64,000 bases of DNA from the NCBI GenBank assembly GCA_000621905.1, contig JHXB01000003.1, positions 62,001-126,000 of the forward strand, given 5' to 3'. Below are positions 18,101 through 26,002 of this stretch, in pieces (the stretch's first letter is position 1; each line of letters starts with the position of its first letter). The position numbers and the translations under genes are program-made. The DNA is from Lachnospiraceae bacterium NC2004. GTDB lineage: Bacteria > Bacillota > Clostridia > Lachnospirales > Lachnospiraceae. The notes below the pieces were generated by a model. That model saw only the letters and a program-made list of their open reading frames with translations, had not been told where the DNA came from and searched no databases.

Positions 18101-18993
18101 ATTTTCTTAAATTGCTTTATAGCTTCGTTAATCTTATTATATCCGTCGTTATAACCCTTCTTCTCAGCCTCTAAAGCTGCAATCTGAGCCTTAATAGAAG
18201 CGACCTGTGACTCGTAGGCAGACTTGGTCGCGATAGCCTGATTAAGACCCTTAGTAGCCGTTGCAAGCTGCTTGGTAGTCTTCTTTTCAGTCTTCTCTAA
18301 TTTCTTCTTCTGGCTCTTAATCTCGCTCTTACCGTCTTTAAGCTTGCTTTCGCCATCGGTAATCTTATCAAGCGCATCCGCAAGTTTAGAGTTAACCTTC
18401 TTAAGCACCTTCTTATTGACGGCATCTATCTTCTTCTGATCAAGCCTAATCTCAACAGACTGAGTAACATCACCTGTTGTAGACACACTTGCAACACCGT
18501 CAATTCTTTTAATCTCCGGTACAATCTTATCATTTACAAATTCAGTAAGATCAACTATGTTCTCTCCATCTTTAGTTACACCTGCATACATAGTTGCAAG
18601 CATATCAGATGAAATCTCCATAACTATAGGCTTACCTACCATTTCTGGAAATGTAAGCTGATCCATAGACTGGCTAATCTTAGCCAAAGCCCCTGCCATA
18701 TCTGTGTTCTCCGAGAACTCAAGGAATATCATACTAAAGTTCTCGCCTGACTGTGACTGAATATTCTCAACACCGTTAATTACACCCAGAGTATTCTCTA
18801 AAGGCTCTGAGACCTCACTCTCAACCCTCTCAGGTGGAGCTCCGGGATATGTTGTAATAACAGCTACATACGGCAAATTAATTGTTGGTAAAAGGTCTGT
18901 TTTCATTTTCACAAATGCAACAGCACCCAATACAAGACACATAATAACTAATACTAAGATTAGAAATGGTCTCTTTACGCTGGTTTTAATCAT
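15148..18993 (-). CDS. RND-family exporter with a long coiled-coil insertion
   Basis: 1281 residues, ~250 longer than typical AcrB/SwrC-type permeases. TM1 is at ~8-28; the TM4 motif GIGMLVDNSVVSIENI carries the proton-relay Asp (~650); a second repeat has GVVVNNGIVFVDYVNQLRIGG. The extra mass is at ~195-450 in the first large extracellular loop: Lys/Glu/Ala-rich heptads (KSQKKKLEKTEKK, ASIKAQIAALEAEKKG) return through a second helical stretch (AAESNYEKVEQGK, LKQSEEELKNAKK), i.e. an antiparallel hairpin. No membrane fusion protein gene lies beside it, so the hairpin might stand in for one (inference). The substrate is unknown. Start ATG at 18993 has ATAGGAGCAGTTAT upstream. A terminator follows. 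Confidence 0.9.
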   Translation of the reverse strand: MIKTSVKRPFLILVLVIMCLVLGAVAFVKMKTDLLPTINLPYVAVITTYPGAPPERVESEVSEPLENTLGVINGVENIQSQSGENFSMIFLEFSENTDMAGALAKISQSMDQLTFPEMVGKPIVMEISSDMLATMYAGVTKDGENIVDLTEFVNDKIVPEIKRIDGVASVSTTGDVTQSVEIRLDQKKIDAVNKKVLKKVNSKLADALDKITDGESKLKDGKSEIKSQKKKLEKTEKKTTKQLATATKGLNQAIATKSAYESQVASIKAQIAALEAEKKGYNDGYNKINEAIKQFKKMQPDNDSLPSDIEDANDHPEKISALVDMLKAIGQDEAAKGFSKETINMLANAKKTRIPQIDTELANGKTKLLTAEAVLKNVKKALKAAESNYEKVEQGKMSAATQFGAAYAGLNSAESTLKQSEEELKNAKKTYEDSLDTARKNANINALLEMDTLAQILSAQNFDMPAGYISDDKTQYLLKVGKEFESLEELKNLVLMKMDGVGDVKISDVAYVTIVDDSINKYAKIGDNQAVVLSITKSSTAFTSEVSDKCNETMKDLEKRYKGVKFEVVMDQGEYIDVIVNSVLSNLVYGAGLAVVVLLFFLMDWRPTVIIAISIPLSVMFAVVLMYFTDITFNVISLSGLALGIGMLVDNSVVSIENIYRLRAEGVPAARAAVYGAKQIAAAITASTITTICVFLPILFTDGLTRELMIDMCLTITYSLVASLVVALTVVPTMSATFFRNSKEKDHRLFEHFLNGYEKVLRGCLKVKVVPILVAIILLVLCTYKLVTMGIIIFPEMGSESVSVDVKFNPEYENEEIIEFTDKMLEDLKDVEGVDRVGAMAQSGAMQLYGISGVDEGNLTSMSFFCQLKEGYGHKNTKIAKKIEAMMEKDEHLEDYTVQASDMDMGSMLGSGLSIKITGNDTDKLLSISEDVMDILKGYEGFEEISNGQEEGDDQINIIVDKNKAARLGLTVAQVYQEILKGTTTDKDAITLNVDDKDYQVTIVNENDEIDIDNLMDYKFETKTTNDDGEEETEEHKLSEFAKKNESKALVSINRDNQSRYINVTANAKEGYNVTLLSRDLKKDIKKYKVPDGYSVKLEGETESVDEIVKNMLLMIGLGFLFIYLVMVAQFQSLLSPFIVIFTVPLAFTGGMIGLMVFGEQLSLVSMMGFLILMGVVVNNGIVFVDYVNQLRIGGASKKEALVEAGRTRMRPILMTAMTTILAMSAMIFSQDIGSDMGRGMAIVVASGLIYATLMTVFIVPVLYDIFFRRDIKVIDVGDND

Positions 18994-19056
18994 ATAACTG
19001 CTCCTATCTATTCTTTATGTAACAATTAAAAAGTCATATATTTTATAAAACGCAAA

Positions 19057-19080
19057 TGACTGATGCATTTGCACCAGTCA
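19057..19080 (-). terminator. Probable terminator after the AICAR transformylase gene
   Basis: TGACTGGTGCA pairs with TGCATCAGTCA (one G-T pair) on the minus strand, followed by TTTGCGTTTT, 16 bases past the stop codon. Confidence 0.6.
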
Positions 19081-19096
19081 ATTAAATAGCATGAAA

Positions 19097-20278
19097 TTAA
19101 TGGTGGAATAATCTGATTCCTGTAAAGCACATAGCCATATCATACTTGTCGCATGTGCTTATTACATCATCATCTCTTATAGATCCACCCGGCTCAGCAA
19201 TGTACTTAACACCGCTCTTCTTAGCTCTCTCGATATTGTCTCCGAACGGGAAGAATGCGTCAGAACCAAGGGCTACACCCTCGAGCTTATCAAGCCACGC
19301 TCTCTTCTCCTCGCGAGTCAACACTTCAGGTTTAACCTTAAATATATTCTGCCATACACCATCAGCAAGTACGTCCTCGTACTCGTCTCCGATATACACA
19401 TCAATAGCGTTATCTCTGTTGGCTCTTCCTAATCCGTCAACGAACTGCAATCCCATAACTTTAGGATTCTGTCTCATCCACCAGTTGTCAGCCTTGCTTC
19501 CTGCAAGTCTTGTACAGTGAATTCTACTCTGCTGTCCTGCACCGATACCGATTGCCTGACCACCCTTAACATAACATACAGAGTTACTCTGTGTATACTT
19601 TAATGTAATAAGCGAAATAATAAGGTCAATCTTAGCAGACTCAGGCAAATCCTTATTCTTGGTTACTATATTCTGAGTCAAGAAGTCAGAATCGATGTTT
19701 AATTCATTTCTTCCCTGCTCAAAAGTAATACCGTAAACCTGCTTCTTCTCGATAGGATTAGGTTTATATGAAGGGTCAATCTTAATTACGTTATATCCAC
19801 CCTTCTTCTTAGACTTTAATATCTCTAAAGCTTCAGGCTCATAATCAGGCGCAATAACTCCGTCTGAAACCTCTCTCTTGATAAGATTAGCAGTAGCAAC
19901 ATCACAGGTATCTGAAAGCGCAATAAAATCGCCAAATGAAGACATTCTGTCCGCACCTCTTGCTCTTGCATAAGCAGAAGCCAAAGGTGTAAGTTCTCCC
20001 AAATCGTCAACCCAGTAAATCTTAGCCTCTGTCTCTGTAAGAGGAAGTCCTACAGCAGCACCTGCAGGGCTTACATGCTTAAATGAAGTCGCAGCCGGAA
20101 GGTTAGTTGCAGCTTTAAGCTCGCTTACCAACTGCCATCCGTTAAATGCATCAAGGAAGTTAATATATCCAGGCTTACCGTTTAAAACCTCGATAGGAAG
20201 CTCGCTTCCATCTTCCATATAAATCTTAGATGGCTTCTGATTAGGGTTACATCCGTATTTTAATTCTAAATCTTTCAT
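19097..20278 (-). CDS. Stand-alone AICAR transformylase (PurH C-terminal-domain type)
   Basis: 393 residues, lacking any IMP cyclohydrolase domain. It formylates AICAR with 10-formyl-THF in the penultimate step of purine synthesis. Recognisable: [16 protein letters not shown] at the start; [13 protein letters not shown] with the catalytic Lys-His pair; [37 protein letters not shown] near the end. Start ATG at 20278 has AAAGGAGCCTAAT upstream. It follows the PurO-type cyclohydrolase gene by 11 bases, so the two consecutive activities are co-expressed but not fused. Confidence 0.92.
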   Translation of the reverse strand: MKDLELKYGCNPNQKPSKIYMEDGSELPIEVLNGKPGYINFLDAFNGWQLVSELKAATNLPAATSFKHVSPAGAAVGLPLTETEAKIYWVDDLGELTPLASAYARARGADRMSSFGDFIALSDTCDVATANLIKREVSDGVIAPDYEPEALEILKSKKKGGYNVIKIDPSYKPNPIEKKQVYGITFEQGRNELNIDSDFLTQNIVTKNKDLPESAKIDLIISLITLKYTQSNSVCYVKGGQAIGIGAGQQSRIHCTRLAGSKADNWWMRQNPKVMGLQFVDGLGRANRDNAIDVYIGDEYEDVLADGVWQNIFKVKPEVLTREEKRAWLDKLEGVALGSDAFFPFGDNIERAKKSGVKYIAEPGGSIRDDDVISTCDKYDMAMCFTGIRLFHH

Positions 20279-20289
20279 ATTAGGCTCCT

Positions 20290-21003
20290 TTACTTATTCT
20301 TGTTAACTATTCTGCTCTCGTAACTGCCGTCTGCAATATTGATAAATCTTACAAACAATGAGACTTTGTTGTCCTCATTAAGATTGTCCCATACCAAATT
20401 GGTGAACTCATCAATATCACCCTTAATATCAACAACCTCAGGCTCTCCCTCAAATGAAGGAAGTGGATTACCGTCACCCATATATGTATGAATGAATCTA
20501 CCCTCTCCTGCCTTTGGATTGTCATAAGAAAATGTATATCTGTTACAGCAAGCAGGATCCATATTATTGCTCTTTAATATTGACATAGAGAAATCATAGT
20601 TGCCGTCCTTAATCTCCATAACACCAGATATTCTAGGTGTGAAGTTAGGCTCATCAGGCTCAAATTCTCTACTTCTTAATGACTGCTCAAACGTGAGACC
20701 ATCCTTCATACCATCAAAGATTGTATCAGTCTGGTCACCATTGGTAACAATGGTCTTGTCATCAAGAACTCTAACAGGCGCATATATTATGAGACTTGGG
20801 TCAACAAGCTTAGCAGGATCAAACGCCTCGGTTCTAATTCCTTTACCTTCCTCTACAAATACTCTGTTACGGCTGTTCTCACTTCTACCCATGATAAAGT
20901 AAGCTGTTACGGCTTGCTTGCCGTCCTCACTTCTACCAATAACAATACCTCTTCCAGGGTATGATGTGGAACTAAGCGCTTCCGCTAATGAAACCATATT
21001 CAT
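20290..21003 (-). CDS. purO: IMP cyclohydrolase, PurO type
   Basis: About 237 residues. It closes FAICAR to IMP. The family start [20 protein letters not shown] and the segment [16 protein letters not shown] match PurO (first described in archaea), which is unrelated to the PurH cyclohydrolase domain. Start: the ATG at 21003 has GGAGG nine bases upstream; the longer frame to 21042 lacks a site. A plausible promoter (TTGCAT, 18 bases, TAATAT) lies ahead. Replaces half of PurH together with the next gene. Confidence 0.88.
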   Translation of the reverse strand: MNMVSLAEALSSTSYPGRGIVIGRSEDGKQAVTAYFIMGRSENSRNRVFVEEGKGIRTEAFDPAKLVDPSLIIYAPVRVLDDKTIVTNGDQTDTIFDGMKDGLTFEQSLRSREFEPDEPNFTPRISGVMEIKDGNYDFSMSILKSNNMDPACCNRYTFSYDNPKAGEGRFIHTYMGDGNPLPSFEGEPEVVDIKGDIDEFTNLVWDNLNEDNKVSLFVRFINIADGSYESRIVNKNK

Positions 21004-21085
21004 AATATATGTCCTCCTATATTTACTATCTATTAGAAACATCTAACATATTAACACAACCACCCACAAAAATGCAACACCAAAT

Positions 21086-21120
21086 AACTTACCAGTGGGA
21101 ACAGGCCCCACTGGTAAGTT
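21086..21120. terminator. Perfect 14-bp hairpin between purO and the GH25 gene
   Basis: AACTTACCAGTGGG pairs perfectly with CCCACTGGTAAGTT around a seven-base loop. There is no strong T run on either side, so it may be a barrier or RNA end-protecting hairpin and not a true terminator. Confidence 0.5.
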
Positions 21121-21130
21121 AGCAATAAAA

Positions 21131-21170
21131 AAGGTTCGCGAAGGCGAAACCGTGCCTTTACGCGAACCTT
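21131..21170. terminator. Terminator after the GH25 lysozyme gene
   Basis: AAGGTTCGCG pairs with CGCGAACCTT, with a second inner pairing AAGGC/GCCTT. On the minus strand a TTTTTT run follows, about 18 bases past the GH25 stop codon. Confidence 0.85.
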
Positions 21171-21188
21171 AAAAATGCTATATGTAAT

Positions 21189-23003
21189 TTAATACAAATA
21201 TATCTCGTCCTTACCTACGTAGCCGTTGTATCTCTTAGAGCTTATCACAACAGTAATCTTATAATACTCATTACCGGTGCTGTCCTTATCTTCACCGATA
21301 ATGGTAATCTTGGTGTCCTTAGCAGAAATTGTAGTTACAACCGTTGCATCAGCAGAAGTACTATTCATTACCTTAAGCGACTTCTTAGAAGTCTTGGCTC
21401 TCTGATAAAGAGTTGCGGCACTATTGTATATATATCCGTAATAAGTCTTACCGTCGGTCTTATATGAAACATAGTACCAGGTATTACCGGCGTTATTAAT
21501 CGACTTACAATAATATGTAAGATACTTATTCTTGGCAACCGTAAGAACTGCAGCAGATGACTTGGCAGGAGTCTTTCTTAAAATATACTTCTTGTTAAGC
21601 TTAGCCTGCTTGGTTGCTTTCTGAGAAGTTCTGGCAACAACAGTCGAAGAACTAATAGTGTTAGAGTTAGTGTTGTAATACTTAATATAATAACTGTACT
21701 CCGTACCATCCTCTAAGTTGGTATCAGTGAACTCAGATACCTGCGCGTCTGAGCTTCCTACCAGCGTATAAGTGCCTTTTCTTGCGTTAGAACGATAAAT
21801 GTTATACTTAACGGCGCCCTCGACATCATTCCAGTCAATTGTAATCGAATCTACCGTCTTAGAAACCATCTTGGCGTACTCGAACTTAGGACTCTTGATT
21901 TTAAAAACACCTACCTTAGAGTACTTAGCATAATCTCCCAACCCGGTAACATTTATCTTAGCAGTACCCACATCAACATTATCAGAAAATGTTACTGTGT
22001 AGTCAGTACCTAACGTAAGAGTCTCTCCTTTATAGTTCATCACCGTAATCTCAGGTGTAATCTCTTCTCCTGTATACTGCTGTTCAGGAACCTTGACAAT
22101 CTGCAGATAATTCCTGTATTGGTTGACATTCTTAGAGTACCAGAAATTACAATCCACATTGCCGCTTATACCGCTAACAGAACCGGTGCTCGAATACTGC
22201 CAGAAATCATAAGGACCGGTGTAGGAAGTCTTGGTCGTGTAATTAGCAAGCCATATAGGATACTTAGCCCCTATAGTTGCAGGCTGCATATGATTGTTAA
22301 GCATGCTTCCGTTCGCATAAACCATAGGCTGATAACCGGCAGCCTCTATAGTCTCACAGAACGCCATACATATAGATGTCATCTTGGCTTTAGAAAGGTT
22401 AGCCTTAAAAAGTCTTCCTGTATTAGGACCGGACTCAGATAAAAACTCATAATCAAGCACAAGAGGCATATTAATCGGATAACTTCCTAGGTTGTTAAGT
22501 ATGTGATTAGCCTCTTCTCGTGCCTCAGCCTCAGTAATAGCCTGCGAATATACATACACGCCCACTCTGATACCTGCATCAATACAGCCCTTCATATTGG
22601 AGTTATATTTGGAATCAAGGCCGAGATTACCTGACCCTGCATATCTCATGCCCATTCTGACAAATGCATAATCAATTCCGGCTTTATACGCCTTAGAATA
22701 ACTATTGATTGTGTTGAACTGAGATATATCGACACCATTATAGATATTAAGATTGTCAAATCTTGAATTGTGCGTGTACTTCTTGCCGGTATAGGCATTG
22801 GCCTTAGAATCCACTTTAGATAAAGTGTAAGCACTTGAATCTCCACCTTCATAGAACGATGGGGAAATGTTATCGCCCGTAAGCCTGTTGATACCTGGAT
22901 CAATCTCCTCGGCGTGAGACTTAACATTTGCAAAAGAAAATGAAAGGATAAGAACGAAAGATAAAACAATCATCATACCCTTCTTTAAGATATCAAAAAC
23001 CAT
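21189..23003 (-). CDS. Secreted GH25 lysozyme with Ig-like, Fn3 and SH3-like domains
   Basis: 604 residues. A signal peptide (charged MVFDILKKG, hydrophobic MIVLSFVLILSFSF, cut near SHAEE) sends it outside. Residues ~88-290 are a GH25 muramidase: YNGVDISQFN with Asp92 and LVLDYEF with the catalytic Asp184/Glu186 pair. Then come an Ig-like module (~305-370, ITVMNYKGETLTLG), an Fn3 module (~378-460) and C-terminal repeats that look like SH3-type wall-binding domains (~470-604). It cuts muramic acid-GlcNAc bonds in the cell's own or a foreign wall. Start ATG at 23003 with AGGAGGAAGTTT upstream; the frame runs back to 23093 without a site. Confidence 0.92.
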   Translation of the reverse strand: MVFDILKKGMMIVLSFVLILSFSFANVKSHAEEIDPGINRLTGDNISPSFYEGGDSSAYTLSKVDSKANAYTGKKYTHNSRFDNLNIYNGVDISQFNTINSYSKAYKAGIDYAFVRMGMRYAGSGNLGLDSKYNSNMKGCIDAGIRVGVYVYSQAITEAEAREEANHILNNLGSYPINMPLVLDYEFLSESGPNTGRLFKANLSKAKMTSICMAFCETIEAAGYQPMVYANGSMLNNHMQPATIGAKYPIWLANYTTKTSYTGPYDFWQYSSTGSVSGISGNVDCNFWYSKNVNQYRNYLQIVKVPEQQYTGEEITPEITVMNYKGETLTLGTDYTVTFSDNVDVGTAKINVTGLGDYAKYSKVGVFKIKSPKFEYAKMVSKTVDSITIDWNDVEGAVKYNIYRSNARKGTYTLVGSSDAQVSEFTDTNLEDGTEYSYYIKYYNTNSNTISSSTVVARTSQKATKQAKLNKKYILRKTPAKSSAAVLTVAKNKYLTYYCKSINNAGNTWYYVSYKTDGKTYYGYIYNSAATLYQRAKTSKKSLKVMNSTSADATVVTTISAKDTKITIIGEDKDSTGNEYYKITVVISSKRYNGYVGKDEIYLY

Positions 23004-23138
23004 AAACTTCCTCCTAATATACATAATAAATATGCACCCGCTAATATACCATATGTTAGCACATATATTGTAGGAAAATGTGATAATTACCATTAAAATA
23101 TTTTAGAATATGCTATCCCTCATTCCATTCGGGATAAA

Positions 23139-23224
23139 GATTCTTCGCTTCGCTCAGAATGACAGTTAGGAAGACTCAGATTAACAGTTTTATGTCATTC
23201 TGAGGAACGAAGTGACGAAGAATC
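23139..23224. repeat. Inverted pair of the dispersed GTCATTCTGAG..GAAGAATC motif
   Basis: Left arm 23139-23163 (GATTCTTCGCTTCGCTCAG then AATGAC) and right arm 23194-23224 (GTCATTCTGAGGAACGAAG, TGACGAAGAATC) are imperfect reverse complements separated by ~30 bases; the right arm has six extra bases. It fills the gap between the lysozyme gene and the glycyl-radical gene. Confidence 0.8.
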
Positions 23225-23225
23225 T

Positions 23226-23247
23226 TTGACCTTCGTTAGAAGGTCAA
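23226..23247. terminator. Hairpin next to the inverted repeat
   Basis: TTGACCTTC pairs with GAAGGTCAA around GTTA, followed on the plus strand by TAAAAAAAA and on the minus strand preceded by the T run of the next terminator. It may reinforce termination or belong to the repeat. Confidence 0.45.
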
Positions 23248-23279
23248 TAAAAAAAACCGAGAACTATAATAGTTCCCGG
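23248..23279 (-). terminator. Terminator after the glycyl-radical protein gene
   Basis: On the minus strand CCG-GAACTAT pairs with ATAGTTC-CGG (one internal mismatch), followed by eight T. About 27 bases past the stop codon. Confidence 0.8.
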
Positions 23280-23306
23280 CCTCAAAAACATATATTAAAT
23301 TATAAG

Positions 23307-23552
23307 TTACAACGCCTCATGGAAGGTTCTTGAAATAACATCATCCTGCTGCTCTTTAGTGAGCTTAATGAAGTTAACCGCATATCCTGATACACGAATT
23401 GTAAGCTGTGGATAATTCTCAGGATGAGCCTGAGCGTCAAGCAATGTATCTCTGTTAAGCACATTGACATTTAAATGATATCCACCCTTCTCTGTGTATC
23501 CGTCAAGCATATTTACTAAGTTATCTACCTGATTTGTATTTACTTCTACCAT
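23307..23552 (-). CDS. Free-standing glycyl-radical domain protein (GrcA/YfiD-like)
   Basis: 81 residues corresponding only to the C-terminal end of pyruvate formate-lyase: [18 protein letters not shown], then [15 protein letters not shown] with the radical Gly at residue 56, then [15 protein letters not shown]. coli GrcA (127 residues) is a spare part that restores PFL after oxygen cuts its glycyl-radical tail; this protein is shorter but keeps the whole radical loop. It is not a pflB remnant: it has a clean start with AAGGAGG, its own sigma-A promoter with a palindrome, and a terminator. No PFL or activase gene is in the window. Partner and role are inferred. Confidence 0.85.
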   Translation of the reverse strand: MVEVNTNQVDNLVNMLDGYTEKGGYHLNVNVLNRDTLLDAQAHPENYPQLTIRVSGYAVNFIKLTKEQQDDVISRTFHEAL

Positions 23553-23612
23553 AATGTAATCCTCCTTAGAATAAAATATTAAAAACTCATTTTATTGTGT
23601 TAATTTAAAACT

Positions 23613-23625
23613 AGGAATCATTCCT
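23613..23625. promoter_or_regulatory. Palindromic operator candidate of the glycyl-radical gene
   Basis: The 13-base perfect palindrome AGGAATCATTCCT lies ~15 bases downstream of the -10 box. A related half-site AGGAATTATT (23648-23657, minus strand) lies between -35 and -10. The spacing suggests a repressor or redox regulator; none is identified. Confidence 0.45.
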
Positions 23626-23639
23626 GTTTTATTAATTTA

Positions 23640-23668
23640 ATTATAGTAATAATTCCTATTTTTGTAAA
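23640..23668 (-). promoter_or_regulatory. Promoter of the glycyl-radical protein gene
   Basis: TTTACA, 17 bases, TATAAT on the minus strand, ~90 bases ahead of the start codon. Near-consensus sigma-A promoter with a long leader. Confidence 0.8.
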
Positions 23669-23704
23669 GACCCTTTTTTCTTATTTTATGTACTAAATCA
23701 GGTA

Positions 23705-23741
23705 CAAAAAAACCATGCTTGAAATAATCAAGCATGGTTTT
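23705..23741 (-). terminator. Terminator after the chemoreceptor gene
   Basis: AACCATGCTTGA pairs with TCAAGCATGGTT around a five-base loop, with T runs on the minus strand after the stem. Confidence 0.88.
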
Positions 23742-23760
23742 TGATTAAAAAGCCAAAATA

Positions 23761-25812
23761 TTATTCTGAAAGTTTGAAGAAGTCAATAGCTGCGCTCATA
23801 TCCTCATTAATATCACGCATCTCAGCAGTAGAATTCTGTGTATCAGCACATGAATCGGTAACTGCCTGACAAGAAGCAGCAACCTCCTCAGCAGATGCAC
23901 CAAGCTCTTCTGAGATTGCGCCAAGCTCTGTTGTAGCATTGGTAAGCTCAACCTTAATCTGATCAAGAGTAGCTGTCATCTCTCTGATTGTACTAATCTC
24001 ATTGATTGAAGCCTCAACAGAATCAGAAAGAACATTGAACTTATCCTGTGCACGCTCAATATCAGACTGCTCTTTAACGATAACCTCATATACACGATCT
24101 GAGATATCAACAGTTCCGGTAGAGAGTGCGATGACATTCTCGATAATCTGCTTAATCTCTTTAGCAGACTCAGCTGACGAATCAGCAAGTGTTCTAATCT
24201 CATCAGCAACTACAGCAAATCCACGACCAGCCTCACCTGCTCTTGCAGCCTCGATAGAAGCATTGAGAGAAAGAAGGTTAGTCTGAGCTGCAATAGCTTC
24301 AATAGCCTGAACAGCTGAACCAATCTCTGCGATTGCTGAATTGGTCTCGGCAATCTTGTCGGTAATATCCTTCATAGCACTAACTGATTCGTTAGCTCCG
24401 GCATATACGGAATTCATACAATCAGTAGCGTCATTGTTGGCATTCTTGATGGTCTGTGAAGCATCAAACAATATCTGAACATTACTATTAAGATTCTCAA
24501 CACTTCTTCCAAGCTCGCCGGCCTTCTCAGCCATAAGCTGTGCATTCTCGGCAACACCTTGAGATGTCGTTGCAACCTCGTTGATAGCAAAATTGATCTG
24601 TGATACAGAATCAACGTTATTACCGGTCATATCATCTACACTGATAATCGCATTATTAAGAACATTCGCAGAGTTCTTAACCGAACGCATCGAGGTATCA
24701 AGTGCGCCTTTAAGTGTATGGAACGCATTGATGATACCGACTGTTTCTCGAATAATTGATGTCTGGTTACATTCAACAGTAACATCACCGGTACTGAGCT
24801 GCTCAATTGATCCTGCGACAGATGTAAGAGGCTTAGAAATCATTGCTCCTACAAATATGGCAATGATTACAAAAATCACAATACATACAGCTGAAACTAT
24901 AATGACAGTATTCTTAAGTCTGTTAATACTTGACATTACATCATCTACATCAGCAGTAAGAACCGCTATATATGCCTCTCCTGCACCAACATAATATGCA
25001 GCAATCTTATCTGTTCCCTTGTATTCGTATTTGATAGCTGCAGGCTCAGGATGCTTACCTTCTGCAAGTTCTGCAACAAGTCCCTTAACTGCTGCATTTT
25101 CAACAGGATTACCAATCTTAGACTCATCCGGATGGAAAAGCATGGTTCCTTCACGATCTACATAGTAAATATATGCTGACTTATATCCAAGCGTAGAAAC
25201 ATCAGATACATTACCAGCTGTTCCAGATACAAGTGTTGCTCCACCAACATATCCTATAGGGGTATCACCCTCCATAACAGGATAATACATAGACATAACA
25301 AGCTGTCCGGTTGAAGGGGACTCCATAATACCTGTATTAAGCACTCCGTCTGCTCCGAGCATAGATTCCTGAAGTGACTTAAGAGAATCACCCTCTCTAA
25401 GCACCTTACCTATAACCGCCTCAACAGGGTGAGTCACAACCTTGGTATTCCAATCCGCTATATAAAGACCTTCCCATCCTTCAAGACTTGCAAAATAGTC
25501 CAATGTATACTGCTGCGCTTTAGCTACAATTACAGCATCGTTAGGATTCTTAAGTGCTTCCTTAACGATAGGCGCTGTAGAATATGTCTGAAGAAGCTCT
25601 TCGTTCTTCTTAGTTACATAATCAAATGCAATTCCTGATTCATTAACAATCGAAACCAAAGAATTGTTGGTATTCTTCTCCATATCCTTAGAAGACTTAC
25701 CAATAAGAATCGCACTCAAGATTACCGAAGATATCAAGAGTGGCACAATAGCATACAAAATGAGTGTTGTACGCATTGACATAATTGATGATTTCTGAGT
25801 TTTTCTAGCCAT
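23761..25812 (-). CDS. Methyl-accepting chemotaxis protein with dCache-type sensor
   Basis: 683 residues. TM1 (~[21 protein letters not shown]), a large extracellular double-Cache-like region (~45-295, with [10 protein letters not shown] and [14 protein letters not shown]), TM2 (~[20 protein letters not shown]), HAMP, and a cytoplasmic signalling coil. The conserved tip [20 protein letters not shown], then [13 protein letters not shown], contacts CheA/CheW. The ligand is unknown. Start: the ATG at 25812 with GGAGAGAGGGAT upstream; the frame is open to 25872 but without a site. It has its own sigma-A promoter; I found no FliA-type promoter. It probably signals to the che proteins at 54743-59116. 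Confidence 0.93.
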   Translation of the reverse strand: MARKTQKSSIMSMRTTLILYAIVPLLISSVILSAILIGKSSKDMEKNTNNSLVSIVNESGIAFDYVTKKNEELLQTYSTAPIVKEALKNPNDAVIVAKAQQYTLDYFASLEGWEGLYIADWNTKVVTHPVEAVIGKVLREGDSLKSLQESMLGADGVLNTGIMESPSTGQLVMSMYYPVMEGDTPIGYVGGATLVSGTAGNVSDVSTLGYKSAYIYYVDREGTMLFHPDESKIGNPVENAAVKGLVAELAEGKHPEPAAIKYEYKGTDKIAAYYVGAGEAYIAVLTADVDDVMSSINRLKNTVIIVSAVCIVIFVIIAIFVGAMISKPLTSVAGSIEQLSTGDVTVECNQTSIIRETVGIINAFHTLKGALDTSMRSVKNSANVLNNAIISVDDMTGNNVDSVSQINFAINEVATTSQGVAENAQLMAEKAGELGRSVENLNSNVQILFDASQTIKNANNDATDCMNSVYAGANESVSAMKDITDKIAETNSAIAEIGSAVQAIEAIAAQTNLLSLNASIEAARAGEAGRGFAVVADEIRTLADSSAESAKEIKQIIENVIALSTGTVDISDRVYEVIVKEQSDIERAQDKFNVLSDSVEASINEISTIREMTATLDQIKVELTNATTELGAISEELGASAEEVAASCQAVTDSCADTQNSTAEMRDINEDMSAAIDFFKLSE

Positions 25813-25901
25813 ATCCCTCTCTCCTTTGCTTCTATATTGGGTATCCCCACCACAAAATAATCGAATCGACATACGAACCGCGATTCAACTTACCAAGTAC
25901 A

Positions 25902-25930
25902 ATTATACCTCGAAGCCACATCAAAATCAA
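25902..25930 (-). promoter_or_regulatory. Promoter of the chemoreceptor gene
   Basis: TTGATT, 17 bases, TATAAT on the minus strand. A second TATAAT lies at 25944-25949 without a clear -35. Confidence 0.7.
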
Positions 25931-25952
25931 CAATTTTATGGAAATTATACCA

Positions 25953-25973
25953 AAAATGTGTGCATTTTGCACA
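25953..25973 (-). terminator. Probable terminator after prfC
   Basis: TGTGCA-AAA-TGCACA on the minus strand followed by CATTTTT, 30 bases past the prfC stop codon. Confidence 0.55.
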
Positions 25974-26002
25974 AAACGGTCATTAACCTTTTTAATACTA
26001 AT

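Noticed and set aside
23307-23552. Pseudogene fragment of pyruvate formate-lyase
   Set aside because: It has its own promoter, ribosome binding site, start, stop and terminator, and an intact radical loop.
25813-26002. FliA-type promoter in front of the chemoreceptor gene
   Set aside because: No TAAA-N15-CGATA-like pair was found; sigma-A-type boxes explain the start.
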